64,000 bases of DNA from Rhizobium sp. 18055 (GCF_902706285.1 NZ_CACSKD010000007.1:186001-250000); one strand, 5' to 3'. Positions 36,945 to 46,006 are shown, counted from the stretch's first letter. The notes: generated by a model from the letters alone, not told the origin. Numbers and translations: made by a program.

Positions 36945-38885
36945 ATGTCGTTTCTCAAGAATGCGAGCATTCGCACAAAGATACTATCGCTGATCTTGCC
37001 GCTCTGCATTGTCGGCATCGGCGCCATCGGCTTCGTCGCCAACAGCTACAAGGCCGCCGACAACGACTATTCCGATTTCATCGCGACGGATAACGTGGCG
37101 ACGGTCGACATGGCCCGCGTCAGCCGAAACCTCGTGGCGATCGGCTATGGCGCCTATCAGACGCTGGCTTATTCCGGTGATGCTCCTGAGTTCAAGTCGA
37201 TCATGGCTTTTTATCAGGACAGCAGAACCAGACTGTTCATGCGGCTTGACAGAGTCAAAGCAAATGTTCCCGAGCAGACTGCAGCCGTTGATGCCCTTGC
37301 TGCCAAAGTCAAGGAGGTCGTTGCGCTGACTGACCAGGCTGTCGAGCTGGGACAAGCAAATCAGGACGCACAGGCCAAGGCCATGCTGGTGAAGGCCGAT
37401 GCCCTGATTTCACCGCTGACGGACGACGTCTCGCGCACACTCGACCAGCTGGTGGCCGAGGTTGCCGGGAAGAGCGATGGACTTTCGGACCAGACCAACT
37501 CGACGATCATCACCTCGCTCAGCGTTGCCGGCCTTGCCTTCGCGCTCGGCATCCTGGCCTCGCTGATCGTTGCCGCCAAGGGCATCACCACCCCGATCGC
37601 CCGCCTGCGCGAACGGATGGGGACGCTGGCCCAGGGCCAGACCACCGCAGCCGTCGATGGACAGGACCGCCGCGACGAAGTCGGCCAGATGGCCGCTGCC
37701 GTCGCAATCTTCCGTGACAACGCCATCGAGCGCCAGCGGCTTGAACAGGAAGCCGACGCCAACCGCAGCATGTCGGAACGCGAACGCATCGAACGCGAAG
37801 CCCAGAAGGCCAAGGAAGCCACCGACACGCAGTTCGCCGTCGATCAGCTTGCCAAGGCGCTCGATCGCCTCGCCGACGGCGACGTCGCCTATCGCATCGA
37901 CACCGCCTTCGTTGCCCACCTCGACGCACTGCGCGCCAATTTCAACAGCTCTGCCGGCAATCTGCAGGATACGCTGCGCGCCGTCGGCCAGAACGCCCGC
38001 GGCATCGATTCCGGTGCCAACGAGATCCGCTCGGCCGCCGACGACCTCTCCAAGCGCACCGAGCAGCAGGCCGCCTCCGTCGAGGAAACTGCCGCAGCGC
38101 TGGAACAGATCACCACCACGGTCAAGGATTCCAGCAAGCGCGCCGAAGAAGTCGGCAACCTCGTCGGCAAGGCGCGTGATGGTGCAGAACGCTCCGGCGC
38201 CGTCGTGCGCCAGGCCGTGACCGCCATGAACGAGATCGAGAAGTCCTCGGGCGAGATCACCAACATCATCGGTGTGATCGACGAGATCGCCTTCCAGACC
38301 AACCTGCTTGCTCTGAACGCCGGTGTCGAGGCAGCGCGCGCTGGTGAAGCCGGCAAGGGCTTTGCCGTCGTCGCCCAGGAAGTCCGCGAACTGGCCCAGC
38401 GGTCCGCCAAGGCCGCCAAGGAAATCAAGGCGCTGATCAACACATCAGGCGAGCATGTCCGCTCCGGCGTGTCGCTGGTCGGCGAGACCGGCAAGGCACT
38501 GGAAGTGATCGTTGCCGAGGTTCACGAGATCAACCGCCACGTCAACGCCATCGTCGAATCCTCGCGCGAACAGTCCATCGGACTGCAGGAGATCAACACC
38601 GCCGTCAACACCATGGACCAGGGCACGCAGCAGAACGCCGCCATGGTCGAGCAGTCCACCGCGGCAAGCCATAGCCTTGCCAAGGAAGCGGCATCGCTGA
38701 ACGAGCTGCTGGCCCGCTTCAACCTCGGACAGGGTGGCGGCAAAAGCACATCGGCACCGGCACAGGTGGCATCCTCGGCCTCACGGCCGGCACCATCGCC
38801 CGCCCGTGCGCTCGGCCGCAAGATCGCCGGCGCCTTCGGCGGCGGTTCGTCCGCGGCAGCCGCGCAGAGCTGGGAAGAGTTCTGA
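36945..38885 (+). CDS. Methyl-accepting chemotaxis protein with CheR-tether tail
   Basis: 646 residues. Membrane helices are at about 10-32 and 190-215, with a helical periplasmic sensor between, HAMP repeats from 215, and a long signalling hairpin containing the highly conserved tip [20 protein letters not shown]. The last residues, SWEEF, fit the xWxxF pentapeptide that tethers the CheR methyltransferase. The start at 36945 (MSFLKNAS) has GAGG upstream and matches the paralogue at 1-1175; longer in-frame starts lack homology. No che genes adjoin. Ligand unknown. Confidence 0.95.
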   Translation: MSFLKNASIRTKILSLILPLCIVGIGAIGFVANSYKAADNDYSDFIATDNVATVDMARVSRNLVAIGYGAYQTLAYSGDAPEFKSIMAFYQDSRTRLFMRLDRVKANVPEQTAAVDALAAKVKEVVALTDQAVELGQANQDAQAKAMLVKADALISPLTDDVSRTLDQLVAEVAGKSDGLSDQTNSTIITSLSVAGLAFALGILASLIVAAKGITTPIARLRERMGTLAQGQTTAAVDGQDRRDEVGQMAAAVAIFRDNAIERQRLEQEADANRSMSERERIEREAQKAKEATDTQFAVDQLAKALDRLADGDVAYRIDTAFVAHLDALRANFNSSAGNLQDTLRAVGQNARGIDSGANEIRSAADDLSKRTEQQAASVEETAAALEQITTTVKDSSKRAEEVGNLVGKARDGAERSGAVVRQAVTAMNEIEKSSGEITNIIGVIDEIAFQTNLLALNAGVEAARAGEAGKGFAVVAQEVRELAQRSAKAAKEIKALINTSGEHVRSGVSLVGETGKALEVIVAEVHEINRHVNAIVESSREQSIGLQEINTAVNTMDQGTQQNAAMVEQSTAASHSLAKEAASLNELLARFNLGQGGGKSTSAPAQVASSASRPAPSPARALGRKIAGAFGGGSSAAAAQSWEEF

Positions 38886-38906
38886 GACCGGCCCCAGGCA
38901 AAGAAA

Positions 38907-38931
38907 AACCGGCAGCCATCGGCTGCCGGTT
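38907..38931 (-). terminator. Terminator for the methionine-rich protein operon
   Basis: AACCGGCAGCC and GGCTGCCGGTT pair perfectly (11 bp) around ATC. On the minus strand the stem runs into TTTTTCTTT, so it probably ends the cytochrome b-molybdoenzyme-Met-rich transcript. Confidence 0.8.
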
Positions 38932-38940
38932 GAACCAGTC

Positions 38941-38975
38941 ATGAAACAGGCGGCCCCATCGGCCGCCTGTTTCAT
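38941..38975. terminator. Perfect 15-bp hairpin between convergent genes
   Basis: ATGAAACAGGCGGCC and GGCCGCCTGTTTCAT flank CCATC. It lies between the chemoreceptor and the Met-rich gene and may terminate in both directions. It is the second strong hairpin in 70 bp. Confidence 0.7.
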
Positions 38976-38985
38976 TTGGTGAATG

Positions 38986-39258
38986 TCACATCTTGCCCAT
39001 GCTCTTCATGGCGTTGTCCATGTGCATCTTGCAGTCGTCCATCTTCTTGGCCTTCATGGAATCATGGGCCATCATCATTTCCTTGGACGCCATTTCCTTC
39101 TTTTCCTTCATCATCGGATCGCTCATGCCATCGACCTGCGTCTGCATCTTCATCATCGATGCATCGTCGCATTTCGCCATCATCATCGTTTCTGCGGCAA
39201 ACACCGGCATAGACGATACGGCTGTGAGCGCGATGGCTGCGAGCGTGATTTTCAACAT
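38986..39258 (-). CDS. Methionine-rich periplasmic protein (MrpX/MXKDX type)
   Basis: 90 residues. Signal peptide MLKITLAAIALTAVSSMPVFA, then a mature part in which about 20 of 68 residues are Met, with many Lys, Asp and two Cys. Runs such as MMMAK, DPMMKEKKEMASKEMMM and KKMDDCKMHMDNAMKSMGKM resemble pentapeptide MXKDX proteins. GGAGGAGAAG lies before the ATG. It is the last gene behind a sulfite-oxidase-family molybdoenzyme and a cytochrome b. In Azospira the Met-rich MrpX is oxidised by hypochlorite and repaired by YedYZ, so a sacrificial oxidant scavenger is the leading hypothesis. Metal binding is the alternative. Confidence 0.8.
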   Translation of the reverse strand: MLKITLAAIALTAVSSMPVFAAETMMMAKCDDASMMKMQTQVDGMSDPMMKEKKEMASKEMMMAHDSMKAKKMDDCKMHMDNAMKSMGKM

Positions 39259-39301
39259 AGTCTTCTCCTCCAGATGGGCATGATTGCCCGTTTCAGACCT
39301 T

Positions 39302-40078
39302 CTATATCCCGGCGTACCATTCGTAGCCGCGATCTTCCCAGAACCCGCCCTTGCCGCCCCACAGGCCGGCAAAGCTGTCCTTGATCTCGATTCTCATCAG
39401 ATATTTTGCGTGCTTGTAGCCAAGGTGCCGCTCGACCCGGAGCCGCAGCGGCGCGCCATGCGCCACCTCCAGATCCTTGCCGTTCATCTGGTAGGCAAGG
39501 ATCGTCTGCGGGTGAAAGGCATCGATCAGGTCGATGCTCTCGTAATAGGTGCCGCTACCGTCCATCGTCTGCTCGAGCTGGTCGGCACAGTGGAACACCG
39601 CATAGCGCGCGGTCGGCTTCAGCCCGGTGCTCTGCAGCAGCGCCCCCAAAGGCGTGCCCGTCCACTTGCCGATGGCGCTCCATCCTTCGACGCAGTCGTG
39701 GCGGGTGATCTGCGTGCGCGACGGCAGCGTCTTGAGATCGGCCAGCGACAGCGCGACGGGACGCTCGACCAGTCCATCGATCTTCAGCCGCCAATCGGCA
39801 AAGCCGTTTTCGGTCATCCGCGCATAGTCTTCGCTGTCGGGTGCCGTCGAGCCGTTCGCCTTGAACATCGGCGAGATATCGGCCTCCGAAAACTCGCGCG
39901 CCAGCTTGTCCTTCGACACCAGCAGCCGCTGGCCGCGCATGGTCAACTTCTCGGCCATCTCAAGCACGTTCTGGACATTCGAATTCTGGGCAACGTCGTC
40001 GCAGCCGGTAAGACCGATGGCACCGAGGCTGGCGGCAGATCCAACCAGCAGACGGCGGCGGGTGATGGAGAAGGTCAT
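39302..40078 (-). CDS. Sulfite-oxidase-family molybdopterin oxidoreductase
   Basis: 258 residues. A twin-arginine signal (ITRRRLLVGSAASLGAIG) is followed by a lipobox-like LTGC with C26, so the protein may be exported folded and lipidated. The molybdenum-ligating Cys is C129 in TRHDCVEGWSAIGKW, characteristic of the sulfite oxidase/YedY (MsrP) superfamily. DLIDAFHPQTILAYQMNGKDL is the second family landmark. Its start overlaps the cytochrome b stop by 4 nt, indicating an electron-transfer pair. Substrate could be methionine sulfoxide, sulfite or another S/N-oxide. Confidence 0.9.
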   Translation of the reverse strand: MTFSITRRRLLVGSAASLGAIGLTGCDDVAQNSNVQNVLEMAEKLTMRGQRLLVSKDKLAREFSEADISPMFKANGSTAPDSEDYARMTENGFADWRLKIDGLVERPVALSLADLKTLPSRTQITRHDCVEGWSAIGKWTGTPLGALLQSTGLKPTARYAVFHCADQLEQTMDGSGTYYESIDLIDAFHPQTILAYQMNGKDLEVAHGAPLRLRVERHLGYKHAKYLMRIEIKDSFAGLWGGKGGFWEDRGYEWYAGI

Positions 40079-40935
40079 TTGCTGCCTCTCTCGGTTTCGA
40101 TCGCATAGCGACCGGTGATCATCGAGCGCATGTTGTTCCAGAGGCCCGACAGGATCACCATCGCGACATGGACGATGACGAAGGCGACGATCGACCAGGC
40201 GCAGATGAAATGGATCGACCGCGCCGATTGCCGCCCGCCGAAGACATCGAGCAGGAACGGATAGCCGGCATCGATACCGGGCGACATGGTCAGCCCCGTC
40301 GCCAGCATCAGCGGCAACATCACGAAGATCACGATCAGATAGGTGAGCTTCTGCAGCGCATTGTAATGGCGCGCCTTTTCGCCCTTGGGGAAACGCAGCC
40401 GGGCGTGGTCGGCGATCTCCTGGCGCAAATGCCGTGGCGAGATTTCCTCGGCGGTCGGCGCCAGGTCGCGACGGAAATGCCCGCGCACAAAGCCATAGAG
40501 CGCATAGATTGAACCGTTGATGACGAACAGCCAGGCGAAGAAGAAATGCCAGCGCCGACCGGTGGCGAGATCCTGATAGCTGGGGACGGTCGCCCAGGCA
40601 GGAAAGCCCCGCGCCGCCGCATCGTCACCGCTGCCCGACACGCCGAGAATGCCCGTGGTGTTGACCTGCAGACTGCCGACGGTGAGCACGCCACGGGTGC
40701 TGTCACCCTCCTCGACAGCCCCGATCGACAGCCACGAAGGATCGGCATCGGCACCGTACTGTCCCCAGTAGAGCGACGGATGCGCATTGAAGATCTGCAG
40801 ACCGCTCATCAAAAGCAGGCTCAGACAGAGGACGTTGATCCAGTGCGTGATCCGCGTCACCACGGAATGGCGACGGATGAAGGTCTTGGTCGGGCTTGCC
40901 GGCGGTGTGTCTGTGTAGTCGTCGAGTGTCGCCAT
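40075..40935 (-). CDS. Cytochrome b/b6-type membrane subunit
   Basis: 286 residues with four main membrane helices and histidines suited to two b hemes: VTRITHWINVLCLSLLLMSGL (near 30-50), HFFFAWLFVINGSIYALYG, and IHFICAWSIVAFVIVHVAM. It is longer than MsrQ and belongs to the b561/hydrogenase-b group. It would draw electrons from the quinol pool for the molybdoenzyme encoded next (4-nt overlap). A GTAACA-N16-CGTA promoter-like motif lies about 42-67 nt upstream. Confidence 0.88.
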   Translation of the reverse strand: MATLDDYTDTPPASPTKTFIRRHSVVTRITHWINVLCLSLLLMSGLQIFNAHPSLYWGQYGADADPSWLSIGAVEEGDSTRGVLTVGSLQVNTTGILGVSGSGDDAAARGFPAWATVPSYQDLATGRRWHFFFAWLFVINGSIYALYGFVRGHFRRDLAPTAEEISPRHLRQEIADHARLRFPKGEKARHYNALQKLTYLIVIFVMLPLMLATGLTMSPGIDAGYPFLLDVFGGRQSARSIHFICAWSIVAFVIVHVAMVILSGLWNNMRSMITGRYAIETERGSK

Positions 40936-40976
40936 GATCGTGCTCGATGTCCGGTTATATCACGTTCAACAGCGAC

Positions 40977-41002
40977 TACGGGGCACCGGCTGGCTTTGTT
41001 AC
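40977..41002 (-). promoter_or_regulatory. SigF-like ECF promoter for cytochrome b operon
   Basis: On the minus strand GTAACA (41002-40997), 16 nt, then CGTA (40980-40977). The expected start point lies about 35 nt before the cytochrome b ATG. Caulobacter SigF promoters are described as GTAACC-N16-CGAA. Its -35 region is the exact inverse of that at 41115-41127. Confidence 0.6.
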
Positions 41003-41117
41003 AGCGTCGGCGAAATTAATTGGAGAATGCGCGGATGGCGTGGGAGTCTGCTCGCGCCGTTGGCGTCTGCGTCACACCCGGTGCCGATCGGCCATAGGTC
41101 ACGAAGCCGTGACGGCT

Positions 41118-41143
41118 GTAACAAAGCTCGAAGCGATTGCGAA
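41118..41143 (+). promoter_or_regulatory. SigF-like ECF promoter for DUF1223 gene
   Basis: GTAACA (41118-41123), 16 nt, CGAA (41140-41143), about 35 nt before ATG 41179. GCTGTAACAAAGC at 41115-41127 is the exact inverse of 40993-41005. A separate dyad, GTCACG-AAGC-CGTGAC, lies at 41098-41113, just upstream. Confidence 0.62.
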
Positions 41144-41178
41144 CTGGCTCCAGAGGCAGACCATCTGGGAGAAACGCA

Positions 41179-41883
41179 ATGAAGCATACAATCGCATCCG
41201 GCCTGACCATCGCGACCGCCATCCTGGGCCTGGCACCCATAATTGCGGCGCCGGCATCCGCGGCGCAATCGCCGACCGTGGTGGAACTGTTCACCAGCCA
41301 GGGCTGCTCGTCTTGCCCGCCGGCCAACGCCAACCTGGTCAAGCTGAGCACCGATCCGAACGTGCTCGCGCTCAGCTTCTCCGTGACCTACTGGGACTAT
41401 CTCGGCTGGAAGGATATTTTCGGAAAGCCCGAATTCACCGAACGGCAAGTGACCTATGAGCCGGCGCTGAACCAGTCTAGCCCGTTCACGCCGCAAATGG
41501 TCATCAACGGTCACCTTTCCACCGTCGGCTATGACCTGAAGGACCTCCGCAGCACCATCGCGGCCGAGCCTGAATTCACCGGCCCGGCTATCACACTGTC
41601 GAAAGATATGGCCGCCCTCGACGGAACCGGCGGTCACGCAAGAGCTGCCGACGTCTGGCTGGTCCGCTACGCCCCTGGCACCGTCGAAGTGCCGGTAGCC
41701 AGAGGCGAAAACGCCGGCGAAACCTTGCCGCATGCCCATGTCGTGCACGCACTGACACATCTCGGCACATGGAGCGGCAAGCCCTTCAACCTGCCGATCC
41801 CCGCATCCAAGGGCAATCTGAAGCGCGCCATCCTGGTGCAGGAGCAGAACGGCGGCAAGATCCTCGCCGCAGCGACCGACTAG
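41179..41883 (+). CDS. Periplasmic DUF1223 thioredoxin-fold protein
   Basis: 234 residues. Signal peptide MKHTIASGLTIATAILGLAP...ASA, then a thioredoxin-like domain with CSSCPP (VVELFTSQGCSSCPPANANL), a CxxC motif near residue 55. DYLGWKDIFGKPEFTERQ is a family landmark. GGGAGAAA precedes ATG 41179. It diverges from the cytochrome b-molybdoenzyme operon and appears to share the same class of ECF promoter, suggesting a joint role in periplasmic redox defence. Molecular substrate unknown. Confidence 0.87.
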   Translation: MKHTIASGLTIATAILGLAPIIAAPASAAQSPTVVELFTSQGCSSCPPANANLVKLSTDPNVLALSFSVTYWDYLGWKDIFGKPEFTERQVTYEPALNQSSPFTPQMVINGHLSTVGYDLKDLRSTIAAEPEFTGPAITLSKDMAALDGTGGHARAADVWLVRYAPGTVEVPVARGENAGETLPHAHVVHALTHLGTWSGKPFNLPIPASKGNLKRAILVQEQNGGKILAAATD

Positions 41884-42207
41884 AGCCGCTTGCTCGCAGC
41901 CAAATCGGTCCGCCGCCGAAATTGGCGGCGGATATCACGATTGCAGTCGCGGGCGATGCCGATGCTTGATCGCGATAATGCGGACGTGTATGAGTGGAAA
42001 AGATTGCAACAATAGCAGGCAATTACAGGGTCGAAAGAATTTACCGAGACACGACATCCGCTATCAAGCTGCCGCTCGTCCATTGCCTCTGACATATTTC
42101 TATCACCCGTCGCGACTGTCTCTTTCCAAGTGCCGCAATCTCATCGACTGCCTGCAACGAATGCCGAACGCCCACACGCCGCTGCGATCGATTTCATGGA
42201 GGAAGCA
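41884..42207. other. Intergenic region, no gene recognised
   Basis: The segment after the DUF1223 gene is free of convincing genes or strong hairpins with T-runs. The GGAGGAAG at 42198-42205 is the ribosome site of the next gene. Confidence 0.4.
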
Positions 42208-42516
42208 TTGCGCAACAACACGGCCACCACCCTCGGGCTGCTTTTCTGCCTGCTGGCAACACCGCTTGCAGTTCCCGCACCGGCCTACGCCGTCACCATC
42301 AACATCAATGTCGGCTCGAACCTCAACCATGGCCGGCCAATCAGCTGCCGAGAAGGCGAGCGGCGCATCCGCGACCGCGGTTTCCGCGATGTCAGGCGCG
42401 TCGATTGCCGCGGCCGCACTTTCGTCTATCGCGGATGGCGGGGAAACCAGCGGTTCGAGATCGCGCTGGACAGCCGCAACGGCCGCGTCACGGACGTCCG
42501 CCGCATCCGGCGCTAG
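42208..42516 (+). CDS. Small secreted basic protein, TTG start
   Basis: 102 residues. Signal peptide RNNTATTLGLLFCLLATPLAVPAPAYA, then a beta-prone, Arg-rich mature part (ISCREGERRIRDRGF, VDCRGRTFVYRGWRG) with two cysteines likely disulfide-linked. The start is decided by GGAGGAAG, which ends 2 nt before TTG 42208; the ATG at 42196 itself overlaps this ribosome site. I do not know a function. The pattern recalls small PepSY-like or SH3-like periplasmic proteins. Confidence 0.7.
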   Translation: MRNNTATTLGLLFCLLATPLAVPAPAYAVTININVGSNLNHGRPISCREGERRIRDRGFRDVRRVDCRGRTFVYRGWRGNQRFEIALDSRNGRVTDVRRIRR

Positions 42517-42589
42517 CCGCGACGACAGCGATTCGCGAGAATAAGCGATGGCGGCATTTGCCGCCATCCGTTTCGCAGAAATCGGAACC

Positions 42590-43327
42590 TTAGATCCGCT
42601 TCATCGCACCGATGCCGAGGAAGTTTCCCGCCACAGATTCATACTGGCTGACGAATTCGAAGCATTCGAAATTCTCTTCCGCTTCGCGCGCATAATTCCA
42701 GAAAGCCACCGTCGGCGGGCAGGCGAAGGAGGCGATGTCGTGGTGCACGATGATGTTTGCGCTCCGCCGCACCAGACCATGATCGAACATGACGCCGGGC
42801 ATCGAGTGGTCTCCGTCGATGAACACCATGTCCGGCTTGGCCATGCGTTGATATTCGATCACACTCTTGGACGTCGAGTAATCATTGAGATAGACGACCG
42901 GCGTGCTGGAGATCGCAATGTATTCTTTGATGAAAGGCGTCGCGTCCACCGGATCGACGGCAATCGACAGCTCGAGTTCGGCGCCGATCTTCTTGAGCCA
43001 TTCGCTGACGACGATGAACGTACCGCCCCAGCGGCAACCGATCTCCATATAGCGCTTGACGCCCTTGCCGTTCAGCGAAAGCCAGACGAGATAGTCTGCG
43101 AGCTGTGACGGATACTGCCACAGGTGCAGGCCGGTCCCGTAATATGGCCCCAGTTCCTTGGGCTGCTGGCTCAGGTACTCATTGTTCAGGCCCAGCGCCG
43201 GAATGAGGGTATGCTCCAGGTAATCCCGATCGAAACACTTCGAATATTCGAGGTTCTGAATGGCCTCTATCGTTGACCTGACGTGGTGCACAAGTGTGGC
43301 GTAATAGGTGTAGCGATCGTCTTCCAT
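42590..43327 (-). CDS. Class I SAM-dependent methyltransferase (Methyltransf_24-like)
   Basis: 245 residues. KRYMEIGCRWGGTFIVVSEWL is the SAM-binding motif I, AVDPVDATPF is motif II, and DMVFIDGDHSMPGVMFDHGLV the D-G-D-H motif IV of the cephalosporin-hydroxylase/methyltransferase-24 group, which often modify sugars or surface polysaccharides. Start 43327 (MEDDRYTYYAT) is preferred to longer options, although only AAGG is seen upstream. Flanking DNA is more AT-rich than average, which may indicate acquisition. Confidence 0.78.
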   Translation of the reverse strand: MEDDRYTYYATLVHHVRSTIEAIQNLEYSKCFDRDYLEHTLIPALGLNNEYLSQQPKELGPYYGTGLHLWQYPSQLADYLVWLSLNGKGVKRYMEIGCRWGGTFIVVSEWLKKIGAELELSIAVDPVDATPFIKEYIAISSTPVVYLNDYSTSKSVIEYQRMAKPDMVFIDGDHSMPGVMFDHGLVRRSANIIVHHDIASFACPPTVAFWNYAREAEENFECFEFVSQYESVAGNFLGIGAMKRI

Positions 43328-43486
43328 AGGTGCCTTTCGAGCGTGAAGCAATTCGCGCCACCATAAGACAACGTAGCTTGCTCCAGACTTGTTGGGAGCC
43401 GCGCAATCAAAAATTAAAAATGGGCCGGCGTCGCCGCGCAAACGACTGGCAGGACGGCCCGGATATGCTAGGTATTGGGAAGATTC

Positions 43487-44647
43487 ATGAGGAAAATCGA
43501 CGCCATGCCAAAGCCGCTGACCATCGCAGACCTTAAGACCCTGGCAAGACGTCGTGTCCCGAAAATGTTCTTCGACTACGCCGACTCAGGCGCCTGGACC
43601 GAGCAGACCTATCGCGCCAACGAGAGCGATTTTGCCAAGATCCAGCTGCGCCAGCGCGTCCTCGTCGATATGACCAACCGCACGCTCGAGACGACCATGG
43701 TCGGCCAGAAGGTGTCGATGCCGGTGGCACTGGCCCCGACCGGCATGACCGGCATGCAGCACGCCGACGGCGAAATGCTGGCAGCCCGCGCCGCCGAAGA
43801 GGCGGGCGTTCCCTTCACGCTGTCCACGATGAGCATCTGCTCGATCGAGGACGTCGCCTCGGTGACGACAAAGCCCTTCTGGTTCCAGCTCTACGTGATG
43901 AAGGACAAGGACTTCGTCCTCAACCTGATCAACCGCGCCAAGGCCGCCAAGTGCTCGGCGCTGGTGCTGACGGCCGACCTGCAAGTGCTCGGCCAGCGCC
44001 ACAAGGACCTGCGCAACGGCCTCTCGGCCCCCCCGAAATTCACCCCGAAGCACATCTGGCAGATGGCAACGCGCCCCTTCTGGTGCCTCGACATGCTACA
44101 GACCAAGCACCGCTCCTTCGGCAATATCGTCGGTCACGCCAAGAACGTTTCCGACCTCTCCTCGCTGTCGTCCTGGACGGCGGAACAGTTCGACCCGCAG
44201 CTCTCATGGGCTGACGTTGCCTGGATCAAGGAAAAATGGGGCGGCCCGCTGATCATCAAGGGCATTTGCGACGTCGAGGATGCAAGATCGGCCGCCGAAA
44301 CCGGCGCCGACGCCATCATTGTCTCCAACCATGGCGGCCGCCAGCTCGACGGCGCCCCATCCTCGATCGGCGTCCTGCCTTCGATCGTCGATGCCGTCGG
44401 CGACAAGATCGAAATCCATCTGGACGGCGGCATCCGCTCCGGCCAGGACATTCTGAAAGCCGTGGCGCTGGGCGCCAAGGGGACCTATATCGGCCGCCCC
44501 TTCCTCTACGGCCTCGGCGCCATGGGCAAGGACGGCGTCTCGCTGGCGCTCAGCATCCTGCGCAAGGAGATGGATATCACCATGGCCCTTTGCGGCAAGC
44601 GCGACATCAACGACGTCAACTCGTCGATCATTGCCGGGCGGCAGTGA
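43487..44647 (+). CDS. lldD: L-lactate dehydrogenase (FMN alpha-hydroxy acid oxidase family)
   Basis: About 386 residues. The TIM-barrel FMN enzyme has FDYADSGAWTE at the N-terminus, APTGMTGMQHADGE, STMSICSIEDVAS, QLYVMKDKDF, the FMN-contacting IIKGICDVEDA and the catalytic SNHGGRQLDG (His and Arg), and DGGIRSGQDILKA. It oxidises L-lactate to pyruvate with quinone as acceptor, at the membrane. ATG 43487 has GGGAAG close upstream; ATG 43505 (MPKPLTIADLK), which some relatives use, is also possible. Another 2-hydroxy acid may be the substrate. Confidence 0.88.
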   Translation: MRKIDAMPKPLTIADLKTLARRRVPKMFFDYADSGAWTEQTYRANESDFAKIQLRQRVLVDMTNRTLETTMVGQKVSMPVALAPTGMTGMQHADGEMLAARAAEEAGVPFTLSTMSICSIEDVASVTTKPFWFQLYVMKDKDFVLNLINRAKAAKCSALVLTADLQVLGQRHKDLRNGLSAPPKFTPKHIWQMATRPFWCLDMLQTKHRSFGNIVGHAKNVSDLSSLSSWTAEQFDPQLSWADVAWIKEKWGGPLIIKGICDVEDARSAAETGADAIIVSNHGGRQLDGAPSSIGVLPSIVDAVGDKIEIHLDGGIRSGQDILKAVALGAKGTYIGRPFLYGLGAMGKDGVSLALSILRKEMDITMALCGKRDINDVNSSIIAGRQ

Positions 44648-44658
44648 TCGAAAGCTGA

Positions 44659-44925
44659 TCAGTAGTGGAAGCGGCACTGCAGGATGGTGAGTGTCTGACG
44701 CTCGCCATCCCCTTCGACTGAATAGATCAATCGATGCTCCTGGCTGATGCGCCGCGACCAAAAGCCTTTCAGCTGATTGCGCAAAGGCTCAGGCTTGCCG
44801 AGCCCCTCGAAAGGATGCCGCATCGTATCGCGTATAAGCTCGTTGATACGTCCGAGGATCTTGCGATCGTTTTCCTGCCAGTACATATAGTCGTTCCAGC
44901 CGCGCTGGTGCCAGGAAAGCATCAT
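44659..44925 (-). CDS. yoeB: YoeB toxin (Txe/YoeB family)
   Basis: 88 residues of RelE-fold ribosome-dependent mRNA endonuclease. Family landmarks are LSWHQRGWNDYMYWQENDRK, HPFEGLGKPEPLRNQLKGFWSRRI, EHRLIYSV and the C-terminal CRFHY with the active-site H87-Y88. It cleaves A-site codons during stress when freed from YefM. The yefM stop is 7 nt upstream. All key positions look intact, so the toxin should be active. Confidence 0.93.
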   Translation of the reverse strand: MMLSWHQRGWNDYMYWQENDRKILGRINELIRDTMRHPFEGLGKPEPLRNQLKGFWSRRISQEHRLIYSVEGDGERQTLTILQCRFHY

Positions 44926-44932
44926 GTGGCGG

Positions 44933-45193
44933 TCACTCGGGCTCGATCAGGTCGTGATAAACAAGATCTCTGCCTTGCCTGACATCCTCCATCGCTTCCA
45001 TCAGTCGCGCCGCATTGGCAGGCGTCGACAGCACATGCAACGTTTCCATCATGCCTTCGTATTCGTCTTTGTCGATCAAGATCGCAGAAGGCTTGTCGCG
45101 CCTGACAATCTCCACGGCAACGCGGTCTTGCGAGACTTCATCGAGAAGGCTGGCGAGTTCGCTCCTCGCTTTGGAAAACATAACCGTGCGCAT
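44933..45193 (-). CDS. yefM: YefM antitoxin
   Basis: 86 residues. N-terminal Phd/YefM fold (MRTVMFSKARSELASLLDEVSQDRVAVEIVRRDKPSAILIDKDEYE) binds the operator; the acidic C-terminus wraps YoeB. GGGAG precedes the ATG. The operator dyad is at 45216-45233. First gene of the pair, with yoeB following directly. Confidence 0.93.
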   Translation of the reverse strand: MRTVMFSKARSELASLLDEVSQDRVAVEIVRRDKPSAILIDKDEYEGMMETLHVLSTPANAARLMEAMEDVRQGRDLVYHDLIEPE

Positions 45194-45215
45194 GATGAGC
45201 TCCCCACAAAAGACC

Positions 45216-45233
45216 TGTACGATATATAGTACA
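45216..45233. promoter_or_regulatory. YefM operator
   Basis: TGTAC-GATATATA-GTACA, a perfect 5-8-5 dyad 22 nt upstream of the yefM ATG. TGTACA hexamers form the core of YefM-YoeB operators in E. coli, which supports the assignment. Confidence 0.75.
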
Positions 45234-45262
45234 AGTCGCGTCTAACATCAATCAATCGGACC

Positions 45263-46003
45263 CTACCGCACCGACCCCGTCGCCAGCGCGCCTGCCCAAT
45301 CCGGGCGGGCGTTTTCCTCTGCCAGCCGCGACATCGCCATATGATCATAGGCGACAGTGCGGAAGGAGGGCATCCATCCGGCAGCGCTCTTCTCGAGGAC
45401 ACAGTAAGACGCCAGCGGGTGCCCCGTCTCGACCTTGTGGTCGTAGGGCGTATCATCGCTATAGGCAGGGCAACCGACGCTGCCGGGATTGACGATCAGC
45501 CTGTTGTCGCCAAGCCGAACCACGCGCGGGATGTGGCTGTGGCCACAGAGGATCAGCGGGAAGTCGATTCCATTCGCCATCGCCTCGATCTCTTCGAGCG
45601 GCTTCAGGAAGACATGTCCATCCGGCGAAACGGCCTCCAGCCAATAGGTCTCGTCATGTTCAGGCGTCGCATGGCAGAGATAGACCGCATCGCGATAGAC
45701 CGCGGAGAACGGCAGGCCGCGCAGCCAGTCGAGATGGCGAGCCGATAGCTGCGAATAGGCATGTCGCTCCCAGGACGGCATTGCGTCCTCGGCGCTATCG
45801 ATCAGGTAACGGTCGTGATTGCCCCGCACCGTCATCGCATTCAGCGCCATCAGCAGATCGGCCGTCTTTCCCGCTTCGAGCGGCCCGCTCAGGCAATCGC
45901 CGAGATTGACGATCTCTGTGATCCTCTGTGCGGCGATATCGGCAAGCACCGCCTCGAGCGCCAGATGATTGCCGTGGACATCGGCGATCGCGGCAAAACG
46001 CAT
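45263..46003 (-). CDS. Metallophosphoesterase (YfcE/calcineurin-like)
   Basis: 246 residues with the full motif set: FAAIADVHGNHLALEAVL (D and H), NLGDCLSGP (GD), VRGNHDR (GNHD), LCHATPEHD and CGHSHIPR (GHSH). These define two-metal phosphatases. It starts 3 nt after uraH ends and is co-directional, so it is the last gene of the purine-degradation transcript. Its substrate is unknown; the location hints at a nucleotide or an intermediate of purine breakdown, which is inference. Confidence 0.88.
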   Translation of the reverse strand: MRFAAIADVHGNHLALEAVLADIAAQRITEIVNLGDCLSGPLEAGKTADLLMALNAMTVRGNHDRYLIDSAEDAMPSWERHAYSQLSARHLDWLRGLPFSAVYRDAVYLCHATPEHDETYWLEAVSPDGHVFLKPLEEIEAMANGIDFPLILCGHSHIPRVVRLGDNRLIVNPGSVGCPAYSDDTPYDHKVETGHPLASYCVLEKSAAGWMPSFRTVAYDHMAMSRLAEENARPDWAGALATGSVR

Positions 46004-46006
46004 CGG

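Noticed and set aside
38907..38975. Paired strong hairpins as a possible small RNA
   Set aside because: They lie between convergent genes, and one is followed by T-rich DNA on the minus strand, so terminators explain them better.
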